From contig JAGPBG010000029.1 of assembly GCA_018063485.1 (NCBI GenBank), forward strand, positions 1 through 11,755: DNA of 11,755 bases. The letters are read 5' to 3'. Shown here in pieces: positions 1-7,236 of the stretch; the first letter of the stretch is position 1, and the number at the start of each line of letters is the position of its first letter. A program made the translations under genes and the position numbers. The notes beneath the pieces are model-generated. The model was not told the origin of the DNA and searched no databases. It worked only from the letters and a program-made list of their open reading frames with translations. Source of the DNA: Cypionkella sp. (GTDB lineage Bacteria > Pseudomonadota > Alphaproteobacteria > Rhodobacterales > Rhodobacteraceae).

Positions 1-170
1 CCAAAGTCGGTATGGCTGTCATTGGCAATCCCATCGACGGTCAGTGGCACCGGCGCATGATCCCCCAACAGGTAAAGCTGGATCGTGACGCGCTGCGCCT
101 CGGTCACAGCAGGTTGCAGGAGACTGGTAGTCTCATCCCGAACTCGACCTTGATCGACATGTTCCGGTTG
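1..170 (-). other. Unrecognised open stretch running off the left edge, possible gene fragment
   Basis: Read on the minus strand, one frame stays open from just after a TAG (bases 173-171) to the window edge, about 56 codons. It encodes residues such as AQRVTIQLYLLGDHAPVPL. Codon third positions are mostly G or C, as in the clear genes further right, which suggests that it is or was coding. No good start is visible: the first in-frame GTG lies inside the stretch and has no ribosome binding site. I do not recognise the family. It may be the rest of a gene whose 5' end was lost beside the recombinase remnant that follows. It could also be chance in GC-rich DNA. Confidence 0.22.
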
Positions 171-189
171 CTAAATGACCGCAGCGACG

Positions 190-525
190 GTTTCCGCGCC
201 CCCCCGGCACAGCGTCGAAAAACGAACGAAGCGGAGACGTCGTCTTCCTGGCACCACCGGGCGGTGCGACGCGGCACTGTTCGCCCTTGCGGTACAGACG
301 GGGCTTGGCGCTTCTGAACTGATCGGCCTGTGTTGTCGCGATGTCCATCTCGGCTCTGGCGCGCATGTAAGTTGCCACGGCAAGGGGCGGAAGCAGCGGA
401 TCACGCCGCTGACCTCGGGCACCGTCGCCCATCTGCGCGTCTGGCTTGCCGAGCGCGCCGGTCAGCCGTTGCCCCGCTGTTCGCCACGCAGAAGCGTGCG
501 AACGCGTAAGGTTGTCGATGCCTGA
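190..525 (+). pseudogene. Remnant of a tyrosine recombinase/integrase
   Basis: The frame that includes 175-525 encodes a recognisable piece of a tyrosine recombinase catalytic domain: DAALFALAVQTGLGASELIGL, then the beta-hairpin with the conserved lysine, GKGRKQRITPL, then the helix SGTVAHLRVWLAERAG. The wording resembles XerC/D-like recombinases found in groups of three (RIT-type elements), though this assignment is by eye. In active enzymes the first motif reads TGLR-x-SEL with a catalytic arginine. Here that residue is glycine (GLGASEL). The N-terminal DNA-binding part is absent or scrambled, and homology ends near 470-480. I found no C-terminal H-x-L-R-H box or tyrosine nucleophile downstream. 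It is therefore a dead fragment, marking past mobile-element activity. Confidence is high for the family and moderate for the exact limits. Confidence 0.7.
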
Positions 526-921
526 ACGCGCGTCGTCGGCTATCGGGGCGGCTGAGTTGTAAGGAAGACATGTACTGCATGGGCAAATGATCGCCATGAT
601 CCGGGTTGGGCAAACCAGAAATCTTCTCCGGGTCTCGAGCCCGACTTCAGAGATTGGGCCCCGACCCGCGCATCACCTTCCCGGCCAGGGGTACAAGTCA
701 GCCGCAAGAACAGGCTTGACCAAAGATCGCACTCGATCACATGCGCAGAAGTTCAGAAATCCCTTGCAAACCGAGCGGCATCCACAAAAGATGGTTCGAC
801 TGCAGTCGCGTTCCCTCAGCCATTTTTCCATGTAACCAACTGTTAAACACAGCTTTTTCCAAAACCTGAAATCGCAAGATCTCCGACTGGCACAGTCGCT
901 GGTGCAGTCGAGGTGTGCATC
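526..921. other. Stretch without a supported gene between two integrase remnants
   Basis: About 400 bases with no frame that resembles a protein I recognise. The open frames here are short and have unusual composition. The part around 820-880 is visibly richer in A and T than the rest of the window and lies just before the second integrase start, so it could hold an old promoter or attachment region. I see no tRNA gene or tRNA 3' end here, and no clear insertion-sequence ends. Confidence 0.5.
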
Positions 922-1664
922 ATGGGTGGAACCCCACGAGTGGTCAGGCGCTGCGGGGTGTTTTACTTCCGTATGGCGGCGCCCAAAGACCTGGTGGCAA
1001 GGGTCGGGCACGGCTAGGTCAAGACCACGCTGAACACTACCGACAGGGCGAAAGCAAGTCTGCCTTGCCGCAAGACCAGTAATGACATGGTCTGCTTTTC
1101 GCCAATAAATTAAGCATAACCAACGCATTGCGCCATCAGATTGATCAGCGTATCCGCGACATCTTTCAGGACGCCCTGAACAAGAAGCACAGCTTTCGCC
1201 AGACTTACGGCCCCGACATTGACAAGATCGGTGCCACCGAGACGATTGAGCCGCGGCAAATATCCTTGGCCGCAGCCCTGCAAAGCCAACACTATGACAA
1301 AGGCTTGCTTAGCAAAGCCAAGGCCCTCATGGGCACACTCCGCGAGAAGTCGATCATCAGCCTGTCAGACTCGATCCGTCACGCCCGTGAGGGCATTCTG
1401 CGGGCAAGGGTCAAGGCCGACCGTATTCTGGCTGCACGGCTGCGGGGGAAGTTTCATCTGACCGCCCCCACCGACCCGATGTTCGCAGGCATGGCGGCAA
1501 AGGATACGCCGCCCCTGCCGGGGGAAGTCGCCAAGTGCAGGATGACCTTGGCCTGGGTGGAGGAGAAATTCGCAGATTTTCAGCGCGAGAAAGGCAACAA
1601 GGAAAAGACGCTCGGGGATTGCAAGTTGACGATGGCTTGGGTCCAATTCGCCGAACTCGCATGA
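922..1664 (+). pseudogene. Degraded phage-type integrase with a DUF6538-like N-terminus
   Basis: An ATG at 922 opens MGGTPRVVRRCGVFYFRMA followed by PKDLVARVG. This resembles the short N-terminal DUF6538 region of many proteobacterial site-specific integrases (typically M-x-G-x-P-x-L-x-R-R-x-G-x-F-Y-F-R). The frame hits an amber TAG at 1015-1017, then continues sensibly (VKTTLNTTDRAKASL) until about 1085-1097. There the reading moves to another frame and carries on through NALRHQIDQRIRDIFQDAL to a TGA at 1662-1664. The later part (VEEKFADFQREKGNKEKTLGD) looks like the start of the SAM-like core-binding domain. The whole catalytic domain with its R-H-R-Y residues is missing. So there is one nonsense mutation, one frameshift and one 3' truncation. 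The 1128-1664 frame alone could be mistaken for an intact hypothetical gene starting at TTG, but it makes sense only as the middle of this integrase. Confidence 0.72.
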
Positions 1665-1897
1665 GAGGGTTTGCGGCGGTTCTGGATGAAGCGACAGGTG
1701 TTGGTGCCTTGCGCCGATCTGTTCAAGCGCCGCCGTGATCGCCCGCTGAGATATCCCGCCAGGTGAGCCAGCCATCAGGTTGCCGCTTTCATACCCGCTG
1801 GCCTTATGCCAAAAAGATCTGTCGCATCGAGCACCCGGCGCCGTAAAACCATCACAGGTCGCGCCATTTTCCGCTTCAGCCGCAAGCGGCGTATCAT
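1665..1897. other. Non-coding junction between the integrase remnant and the YkuD gene
   Basis: About 230 bases where integrase similarity ends abruptly and no new gene is evident. A minus-strand frame is open here but matches nothing I know and runs straight into antisense of the integrase. A small inverted repeat (GCCGC-aa-GCGGC, roughly 1879-1890) lies just before the ribosome binding site of the next gene. A promoter for the following operon should lie in this stretch, but I cannot point to a convincing -35/-10 pair. Confidence 0.4.
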
Positions 1898-1904
1898 AGG
1901 AGAG
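1898..1904 (+). promoter_or_regulatory. Shine-Dalgarno sequence that fixes the GTG start of the YkuD gene
   Basis: AGGAGAG lies 4 bases before GTG at 1909-1911. No ATG in the same frame is a better candidate, so this site supports the GTG start. Confidence 0.6.
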
Positions 1905-1908
1905 TATC

Positions 1909-2439
1909 GTGGATCTGATCGTTTCAAAGTTGGGTGACATCTGGCAAGCAAGCCATGGTGACAAAACCTGGCGCTGTGCCGTTGGACGCGGCGGCATCCA
2001 GTGGATCAAAACCGAGGGCGATGGCGTGAGCCCGGTTGGCTGTTGGCCGATCCGGCGCGTGTTCTACCGCGCTGACCGGCTGGCCACAGCGCCCGCGCCC
2101 CATCTGCCCTGCACGGCTATCGACCGGCAAGACGGGTGGTGCGACGCCCCCGATCACCCGCATTACAACCGTCTCATCCGCCTGCCCTTTGCTGCCAGCC
2201 ATGAAGCGATGTGGCGCGAGGATGCGCTTTACGACATCGTTGTCGTGCTGGGGCAGAATGATGAACCGGTGGTACCCCATGGCGGCAGTGCGATTTTTCT
2301 GCATGTTGCCGGGCCACAATATTGTCCTACAGAGGGCTGCGCAGCCTTGTCAAAGGCCGATCTTCTGGAGTTTCTTGCACAGGCCGGGCCTGGCACAAGG
2401 CTGTGCTTCTTGGGCGCGAAACAGGATGAGCCGCAATGA
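1909..2439 (+). CDS. YkuD-fold L,D-transpeptidase family protein, likely cytoplasmic
   Basis: This 176-residue protein carries the catalytic core of the YkuD (ErfK/YbiS) family, cysteine enzymes that form or cleave L,D peptide bonds in peptidoglycan. The N-terminal part has the family pattern GRGGIQWIKTEGDGVSPVG (26-44). The active-site block runs from SAIFLH (His132) to PTEGCAAL, with Cys144 as nucleophile. The family usually has S/T-x-G-C there, so TEGC fits. There is no signal peptide or membrane segment, whereas classical L,D-transpeptidases are periplasmic. The protein may thus act in the cytoplasm, for example as an L,D-carboxypeptidase on murein peptides; that is inference. The start is GTG with a good Shine-Dalgarno sequence. 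The stop overlaps the next start as ATGA, so the two genes are almost certainly co-translated. Family assignment is secure; substrate and reaction are not. Confidence 0.85.
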   Translation: MDLIVSKLGDIWQASHGDKTWRCAVGRGGIQWIKTEGDGVSPVGCWPIRRVFYRADRLATAPAPHLPCTAIDRQDGWCDAPDHPHYNRLIRLPFAASHEAMWREDALYDIVVVLGQNDEPVVPHGGSAIFLHVAGPQYCPTEGCAALSKADLLEFLAQAGPGTRLCFLGAKQDEPQ

Positions 2440-4025
2440 CAACCATTGATCTTGCAGCGCTGGAACAGGCGCTGAACCTGCTGCCCGACCAGCATCGCGG
2501 GCCGGCGGGCGTGGCCGGGGTGGTCAAGGACGGGCAGATCATCGCCCGCCGCGCCTGGGGCTATGCCGATATGTATCGCGCTCTGCCGATGACCGCGCAA
2601 ACCCGGCTGCCGATCTGCTCGATCGCGAAACAGCTTACCTGCGCATTGCTTCTCGATCTTTTCGACGACCCGGCCAAGTTGGACCCGCTGCTGCCTGCCC
2701 TGCTGCCACGGTTTCAAGGACCGCTGCCGACGGTGGCGCAACTGTGTCACAATCAATCGGGCCTGCGCGATTACTGGGCGCTGACGGTGCTGCACGGTGC
2801 CAAGCCGGAAGGGCTGTTTACCGAAGCCGACGGGCTGCGCCTGTTGGGGCAGACCCAAAGCGGGCACTTCGCGCCCGGTGCGCATTATTCCTACAGCAAC
2901 GGCAATTTCCGGCTGTTGGCCGAATTGATCCGCAACGCCTCGGGCCGCGATTTCGGCGATTTGCTGCGCGAACGGATCTTGCGCCCCGCCGGGATGAACA
3001 CCGCCGAACTTGCCCCTGATACCAGCAAACCGCTGGACGGGGTCATCGGCTATGAGGGCAATGATGAGGTTGGCTTCTTGCCCGCCCGAAACGCGATCCA
3101 CTGGTTCGGCGATGCGGGCGTTTCGGCCTCGCTTGATGACATGCTGGCATGGGAGTGCCATATTGACGCCACGCGCGATGATCCCCACAGCCTTTACAAC
3201 CGCCTGAGCCAACCGGTGTGCTTTGCCGATGGCAGCCCCGCCGATTATGGCTTTGGGTTGCGCCGCGATACTCTGGCCGGATACGTGGCCACCGGCCACG
3301 GCGGAGCCCTGCGCGGCTTTGCCTCGTTCCGGCTGCATATCGCCAGTGAACGGCTGTCAATCGTCGTGCTTTTCAACCACGCAGCCAGCGCCATGCACGC
3401 GGCATGGTCCCTGATGGAGGCCGCCTTGGCTTGCACCATCACCCCCCCTTCGCTGCCCGCCAGCGGCTGGGATGGGCTGTGGCTTGATGAGACGCAAGAA
3501 CTGTTCCTTCGCACCACCGGCCTGCCCAATGGGGTGCGGCTGCATTACGCGCCCTCTCCCAGCCTGTTGTCCTTGGCACCCGACGCCACAGCCCTCGCGC
3601 CAAAGCTAAGCCTGCAGCTGCACCCCGACCATCTGTTGATGCAGCGTTCGGGGGAGAACCTGCGCATCAAGGCCCGCCGGCTGGCCCCCCTTGCCGTGGC
3701 CGATGGCGCGGAACTTGCGGGCCACTATCGCTCGGATGAAATCGCGGCTGATCTCGACATCATCAGCCGCGACGGCGCCACTTATGTGACGTTTCACGGC
3801 ATGTTGGGCCAAGGCCCGATGGAGCGGATGTATCCCTTGGCCAAGGATATCTGGACGATCACCACCCGCCGCTCGATGGATGCCTCTGCCCCCGGCGAGT
3901 GGACGCTGCGGGTTCACCGCGAAGGCGACACGATCACCGGCCTGACTCTCGGCTGCTGGCTCGCACGAAAAATACCCTATCTCCGACTCAGCCAAACCAC
4001 CGCGAATGCGCTGGCTCGGGTATGA
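2436..4025 (+). CDS. dap: D-aminopeptidase (serine peptidase family S12)
   Basis: This 529-residue protein matches the D-aminopeptidase of Ochrobactrum (Brucella) anthropi in length and layout. That enzyme removes N-terminal D-amino acids, preferably D-alanine, from peptides and amides. The catalytic domain resembles beta-lactamases and D,D-peptidases (about 1-330). It has S-x-x-K as SIAK (Ser62, Lys65), Y-S-N (Tyr153-Asn155) and a His-Gly-Gly at 288-290; as I recall, Ser62, Lys65 and Tyr153 match the Ochrobactrum numbering. The C-terminal 190 or so residues would form the two lipocalin-like barrels of this family, the last of which shapes the substrate pocket. No signal peptide is visible. 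The start codon overlaps the stop of the YkuD gene (ATGA), so both enzymes of D-amino-acid peptides are made together. An S12 esterase or D,D-peptidase is the main alternative, but the overall length and motif spacing favour D-aminopeptidase. Confidence 0.85.
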   Translation: MTTIDLAALEQALNLLPDQHRGPAGVAGVVKDGQIIARRAWGYADMYRALPMTAQTRLPICSIAKQLTCALLLDLFDDPAKLDPLLPALLPRFQGPLPTVAQLCHNQSGLRDYWALTVLHGAKPEGLFTEADGLRLLGQTQSGHFAPGAHYSYSNGNFRLLAELIRNASGRDFGDLLRERILRPAGMNTAELAPDTSKPLDGVIGYEGNDEVGFLPARNAIHWFGDAGVSASLDDMLAWECHIDATRDDPHSLYNRLSQPVCFADGSPADYGFGLRRDTLAGYVATGHGGALRGFASFRLHIASERLSIVVLFNHAASAMHAAWSLMEAALACTITPPSLPASGWDGLWLDETQELFLRTTGLPNGVRLHYAPSPSLLSLAPDATALAPKLSLQLHPDHLLMQRSGENLRIKARRLAPLAVADGAELAGHYRSDEIAADLDIISRDGATYVTFHGMLGQGPMERMYPLAKDIWTITTRRSMDASAPGEWTLRVHREGDTITGLTLGCWLARKIPYLRLSQTTANALARV

Positions 4026-4080
4026 TTGCCTCGGCACTCGATCCACACGCAGGGGTAGACAACGCCCCCCGACCCAAGCC

Positions 4081-4128
4081 TTCCAAGCCGCTTCTTGCCG
4101 CGTTGCATGGGTGGCAACAGGCTTGGAA
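4081..4128. repeat. Long-stem inverted repeat after the D-aminopeptidase gene
   Basis: TTCCAAGCC (4081-4089) is an exact inverted copy of GGCTTGGAA (4120-4128). Inside it, TTGCC (4095-4099) pairs with GGCAA (4113-4117), so the transcript could fold into a two-stage hairpin. CCAAGCC also occurs as a direct copy just before, at 4074-4080. No T-run follows, so a classical intrinsic terminator is unlikely. It may end transcription with Rho, protect the mRNA 3' end, or be the trace of a recombination site. Confidence 0.5.
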
Positions 4129-4194
4129 CAGACTGACCACAACGAAACCCTTGGCGGCAGCCATGGCATGAAGTTGATCAAAATCCCCTGCCCC

Positions 4195-4223
4195 GCCGCA
4201 AGATTTGTGCTGCGGCAAGGAGG
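4195..4223 (+). promoter_or_regulatory. Hairpin followed by a perfect Shine-Dalgarno sequence ahead of ybeY
   Basis: GCCGCA (4195-4200) can pair with TGCGGC (4211-4216). Immediately after comes AAGGAGG (4217-4223), the strongest ribosome binding site in the window. No ATG follows at the right distance. TTG at 4231 would open a 13-codon reading frame that ends at 4272, overlapping the ybeY start at 4265. This could be a leader peptide coupled to ybeY, but its use is unproven. The frame could also be entered at ATG 4168, giving 34 residues, but that ATG has no good binding site. Confidence 0.35.
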
Positions 4224-4264
4224 CAAGGAATTGTTGTTTGCCCGCCGACAAGGTATGGGAAGGC

Positions 4265-4753
4265 ATGAATAGCCCTGTGGATGTTGTTTTTGAGGATACG
4301 CGCTGGGAGGCCTTTGGTCTTGCAGCCTTGGCGCGGAATGCGGCTTTGGCGGTATTTGCCGACCTGTCTGTTCCCGCAACTGCGGAGCTATGCGTGCTGG
4401 GCTGCGATGACGCCCGCATTGCTGCGTTGAATGCCGATTTTCGCGGCAAACCGGTGGCCACCAATGTCTTGAGCTGGCCTTCCGCTGAGCGCGGCGCCGA
4501 GATCGAGGGCAATATGCCGCAGTTTGATCTGGAGTCGGGCGACAGTCTTGGAGATATTGCCATTGCTTTTGAGACCTGCGCGCGCGAAGCAACCGATGCT
4601 GGCAAGCCGATGCCCGATCATGTTACACATCTGATTGTGCATGGGATCTTGCATCTGCTGGGCTATGATCACAGTCGTGAAGGCGACGCCCAGGTGATGG
4701 AGGCGGCAGAGGTTCGGATCCTTGCCTCATTGGGCATTTCCGACCCATATTGA
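4265..4753 (+). CDS. ybeY: Endoribonuclease YbeY (16S rRNA maturation)
   Basis: This is a zinc-dependent single-strand endoribonuclease needed for 16S rRNA 3'-end processing and ribosome quality control. The signature H-G-x-L-H-L-x-G-Y-D-H is present as HGILHLLGYDH, with metal-binding His126, His130 and His136. The upstream conserved stretch NADFRGKPVATNVLSWP (56-72) includes the invariant arginine Arg60. With the ATG at 4265 the protein is 162 residues, normal for the family. The frame extends upstream to a TTG at 4205, but the extra residues are unlike YbeY and VDVVFEDTRWEA is a typical N-terminus. GGGA (4257-4260) serves as a modest ribosome binding site. In alphaproteobacteria ybeY normally follows phoH; here phoH is not seen upstream. 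The corC start lies 42 bases downstream, consistent with one operon. Confidence 0.95.
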   Translation: MNSPVDVVFEDTRWEAFGLAALARNAALAVFADLSVPATAELCVLGCDDARIAALNADFRGKPVATNVLSWPSAERGAEIEGNMPQFDLESGDSLGDIAIAFETCAREATDAGKPMPDHVTHLIVHGILHLLGYDHSREGDAQVMEAAEVRILASLGISDPY

Positions 4754-4795
4754 CGGTGCACTGATTTCTTCAGGCACGATACGGACAAAGGACAA

Positions 4796-5746
4796 ATGGG
4801 CAGTAGCAGCGAAGCAGTTTCAAACGGGCAAGGCGAGACGCCTGCCGGTGAGCCGGACCAAGACGATCAAAGCGGCGATTCACCCTCGCGGGGATTTATC
4901 GGGCGGATATGGAACGCGTTCCATAGCGATACGGTCAGCGCAAAATCGACCGAGCTCCCCGCTGACACCGCCAGCGGGACGGTATCGGTCCCCGGCCTGA
5001 GCAATCTGCGGCGATTGCGCGTTGATGATGTGGCCATCCCCAAGGTTGAGATCGTTGCAGTGCCTTTGGACATCGGCAAGGACGAGTTGGTCGAGGTGTT
5101 TCGCACCCAAGGGTTCAGCCGGATGCCGGTCTACAAGGGCACGCTCGATCACCCTCAGGGGTTGGTGCTGCTCAAGGATCTGGCCTTGCAGCACGGTTTT
5201 GGCGCAGCGGGGCGGTTTTCGCTGAAAAAACTGTTGCGCCCCCTGCTGTATGCGCCGCCGTCGATGCCTTCCTCGGTGTTGTTGCAGAAAATGCAGCGCG
5301 AGCGGGTGCATATGGCTTTGGTGATTGATGAATATGGTGGGGTCGATGGGTTGATCACCATCGAGGATCTGATCGAAACCATCATTGGTGCCATCGACGA
5401 TGAGCATGACGAGGCAGAAGGTGCGCTATGGAAGGAAGAGCGGCCCGGCTCCTTCATCGCCCAATCCATCGCCCCCCTGGACGAGTTCGAGGCCGCAATC
5501 GGGATGCGGTTGCGCACCGATGAGGATGACGAGGATATCGACACCCTTGGCGGGTTGATCTTTTTACGCACCGGACGTGTGCCCGCACGCGGCGAGATTG
5601 TGCCGCACGAGTCCGGGGCCGAGTTCGAAATCATCGACGCCGATCCGCGACGGATCAAACGGTTGCGGGTGCGGTTGCCGGGAATTGGCAGCGCCATCGA
5701 GCCGGTAAAGGGGCTTGTCAAGTCTGACGACGAGCAGACCGGTTGA
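4796..5746 (+). CDS. corC: CorC/TlyC-type CBS-domain protein
   Basis: This 316-residue protein has a pair of CBS domains (about 80-132 and 148-202) and a C-terminal CorC_HlyC domain (about 215-295, including TLGGLIFLRTGRVPARGE). The second CBS domain has the family hallmark HMALVIDEYGGVDGLITIED (172-191). The first 70 residues are polar and low in order. The membrane DUF21 domain of the longer relatives is absent, so this is the short soluble form usual beside lnt. Members are annotated as hemolysins or Mg/Co efflux proteins; the biochemical role of the short form is not settled, and a link to ion transport or envelope upkeep is inference. AAAGGA lies 3 bases before the ATG. The stop is separated from the lnt start by a single base, which implies translational coupling. 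Confidence 0.92.
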   Translation: MGSSSEAVSNGQGETPAGEPDQDDQSGDSPSRGFIGRIWNAFHSDTVSAKSTELPADTASGTVSVPGLSNLRRLRVDDVAIPKVEIVAVPLDIGKDELVEVFRTQGFSRMPVYKGTLDHPQGLVLLKDLALQHGFGAAGRFSLKKLLRPLLYAPPSMPSSVLLQKMQRERVHMALVIDEYGGVDGLITIEDLIETIIGAIDDEHDEAEGALWKEERPGSFIAQSIAPLDEFEAAIGMRLRTDEDDEDIDTLGGLIFLRTGRVPARGEIVPHESGAEFEIIDADPRRIKRLRVRLPGIGSAIEPVKGLVKSDDEQTG

Positions 5747-5747
5747 C

Positions 5748-7202
5748 ATGATGGGCTGGCCGGGGGTGCGGCAGTGTCTGGTCGCTGCGGGCCTTGGAGG
5801 GGCGATGGCCTTGGGTCATGCGCCCTTCGGGGCGTGGTATCTCGGCTTTCCAGCGCTGGTTGGGTTTGTCTGGTTGGTGGCGCGGGTGCCGCAATCCGGG
5901 GCTGTGATGTGGTTGGCGCTGTTTGGCGGCGCAGGCTATTTCGCGGCAAGTCTGAACTGGCTGGTCGAGCCGTTCCTGGTGGACGCACCGGTCTATGGCT
6001 GGATGGCTCCTTTTGCCCTTGTGGGGATGGCCTTTGGCTTGGCGCTGTTTTGGGCAGTGGCGGCGGCGGTTTCCTTTCGGGCAAAGGACAGGGCCTTGGG
6101 ATTTGCGCTGGCGCTGGCGGCGGTGGAATTGGCGCGCGGCTATGTGTTGACCGGCTTTCCCTGGGCCTTGATCGGGCATATCTGGATTGAGACGCCGGTG
6201 GCGCAAGTGGCGGCTTGGGTCGGGCCTTCGGGGCTGACCTTGCTGACCACGCTGGCGGCGGCATTGGTGTTGCGGCGTGGCGCAGGGCTGGTGTTGATTG
6301 CGGCGGCCTGGGGCTATGGCCTCTGGGCGCTGGCGCAGCCAATGCCACCTGACCGGGCGGCATTGGTGCGCCTGGTGCAGCCCAATGCCGAGCAATCCAT
6401 GAAATGGGATCCTGATCAGGCGCAGATCTTCATGGACCGCTTGCTGTCGCTTACAGCCACGCGGCCCGCGCCGGATCTGGTGATCTGGCCGGAAACTGCC
6501 CTGCCCTATCTGCTCGAGCGCCACCCCGAACTGCCGGGGTTTCTTGCTGCAACCGCGGGGGGGGCGCAACTGGCTTTCGGGATGCAAAGGCTGGACGGGG
6601 ATCGCGGCTTTAACACTCTGGCGCTGATGAATGCGGCGGGTGTGATCACCCAAAGCTATGACAAGCACCATCTGGTGCCCTTTGGCGAATATGTTCCTTA
6701 TGGCGATCTGGCGTTTGAGTGGTTTGGCATCCGCGCCTTTGCGGCGCAGGTGGGCAATGGCTATTCGGCGGGAACCGGGCCAAAGCTGCTGGATTTCGGG
6801 CCGAAACTGGGGCGGGCCTTGCCGCTGATTTGCTATGAGGCGGTGTTTCCGCAAGATTTGCGCGGCACCGAGCGGCCCGATTGGCTGTTGCAGGTGACCA
6901 ATGATGCCTGGTTCGGCAGCTTTTCGGGGCCGTTCCAACATGCCGATCAAGCACGGTTGCGCGCGATCGAGCAGGGCCTGCCCTTGGTGCGGGTGGCCAA
7001 TACCGGGGTGACGGCGGTTTATGATGCGCGCGGGCGTGTCGTGTCGGCCCTGGAGTTTCAGAAGATGGGCGCGATGACTTTGGCTTTGCCCGGCGCGCTG
7101 ACGGCGACGTTTTACGCCAAATGGGGCGAACTGCCGGTGCTGTTGTTGCTGGCAGGGCTCGGTCTTGCGGCCATTCGACGCCCGCGCCCCGCTGTCGCTT
7201 GA
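5748..7202 (+). CDS. lnt: Apolipoprotein N-acyltransferase
   Basis: Lnt transfers an acyl chain from phospholipid to the N-terminal cysteine of lipoproteins, the last step of lipoprotein maturation in the inner membrane. The N-terminal half (about 10-195) is a series of hydrophobic segments. The C-terminal half is the periplasmic nitrilase-fold domain, followed by a last membrane helix (about 460-475). The catalytic triad is visible: Glu249 in LVIWPETALPYL, Lys306 in YDKHHLVPFGEYVP and Cys362 in LPLICYEAVFP. The protein is 484 residues from ATG 5748, normal for the family. The frame opens earlier, at TTG 5715, but that overlaps corC; MMGWPGVRQC directly after the corC stop (TGAcATG) is the likely start, with a second ATG at 5751 also possible. 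Confidence 0.95.
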   Translation: MMGWPGVRQCLVAAGLGGAMALGHAPFGAWYLGFPALVGFVWLVARVPQSGAVMWLALFGGAGYFAASLNWLVEPFLVDAPVYGWMAPFALVGMAFGLALFWAVAAAVSFRAKDRALGFALALAAVELARGYVLTGFPWALIGHIWIETPVAQVAAWVGPSGLTLLTTLAAALVLRRGAGLVLIAAAWGYGLWALAQPMPPDRAALVRLVQPNAEQSMKWDPDQAQIFMDRLLSLTATRPAPDLVIWPETALPYLLERHPELPGFLAATAGGAQLAFGMQRLDGDRGFNTLALMNAAGVITQSYDKHHLVPFGEYVPYGDLAFEWFGIRAFAAQVGNGYSAGTGPKLLDFGPKLGRALPLICYEAVFPQDLRGTERPDWLLQVTNDAWFGSFSGPFQHADQARLRAIEQGLPLVRVANTGVTAVYDARGRVVSALEFQKMGAMTLALPGALTATFYAKWGELPVLLLLAGLGLAAIRRPRPAVA

Positions 7203-7236
7203 CCTTTCGCCATCACGGGCCTAGGCAGACGCGTCT

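Noticed and set aside
526..921. A tRNA gene or attachment-site duplication next to the integrase start
   Set aside because: I looked for cloverleaf arms and a CCA-type 3' end and found none. No convincing direct repeat pair was seen.
1534..1660. Similar wording CRMTLAWV and CKLTMAWV within the integrase remnant as an internal repeat
   Set aside because: The match is short and surrounded by dissimilar sequence, so it is more likely chance in the core-binding helices.
1365..2009. A 214-codon minus-strand open frame over the integrase remnant and YkuD start
   Set aside because: It runs antisense through both + strand readings. I could not recognise its 1665-1900 part as a transposase or other family.
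2229..3338. A 369-codon minus-strand open frame opposite the D-aminopeptidase gene
   Set aside because: It overlaps strong motifs on the + strand, has shadow-like composition and shows no recognisable domain.
5155..6363. A 402-codon minus-strand open frame across corC and lnt
   Set aside because: The product is dominated by Pro, Arg and Ser and spans two real genes on the other strand.
5718..6950. A 410-codon minus-strand open frame opposite lnt
   Set aside because: It is antisense to a complete lnt with its catalytic triad. Its product is rich in Arg, Gln, His and Pro, typical of shadow frames in GC-rich DNA, and matches no family.
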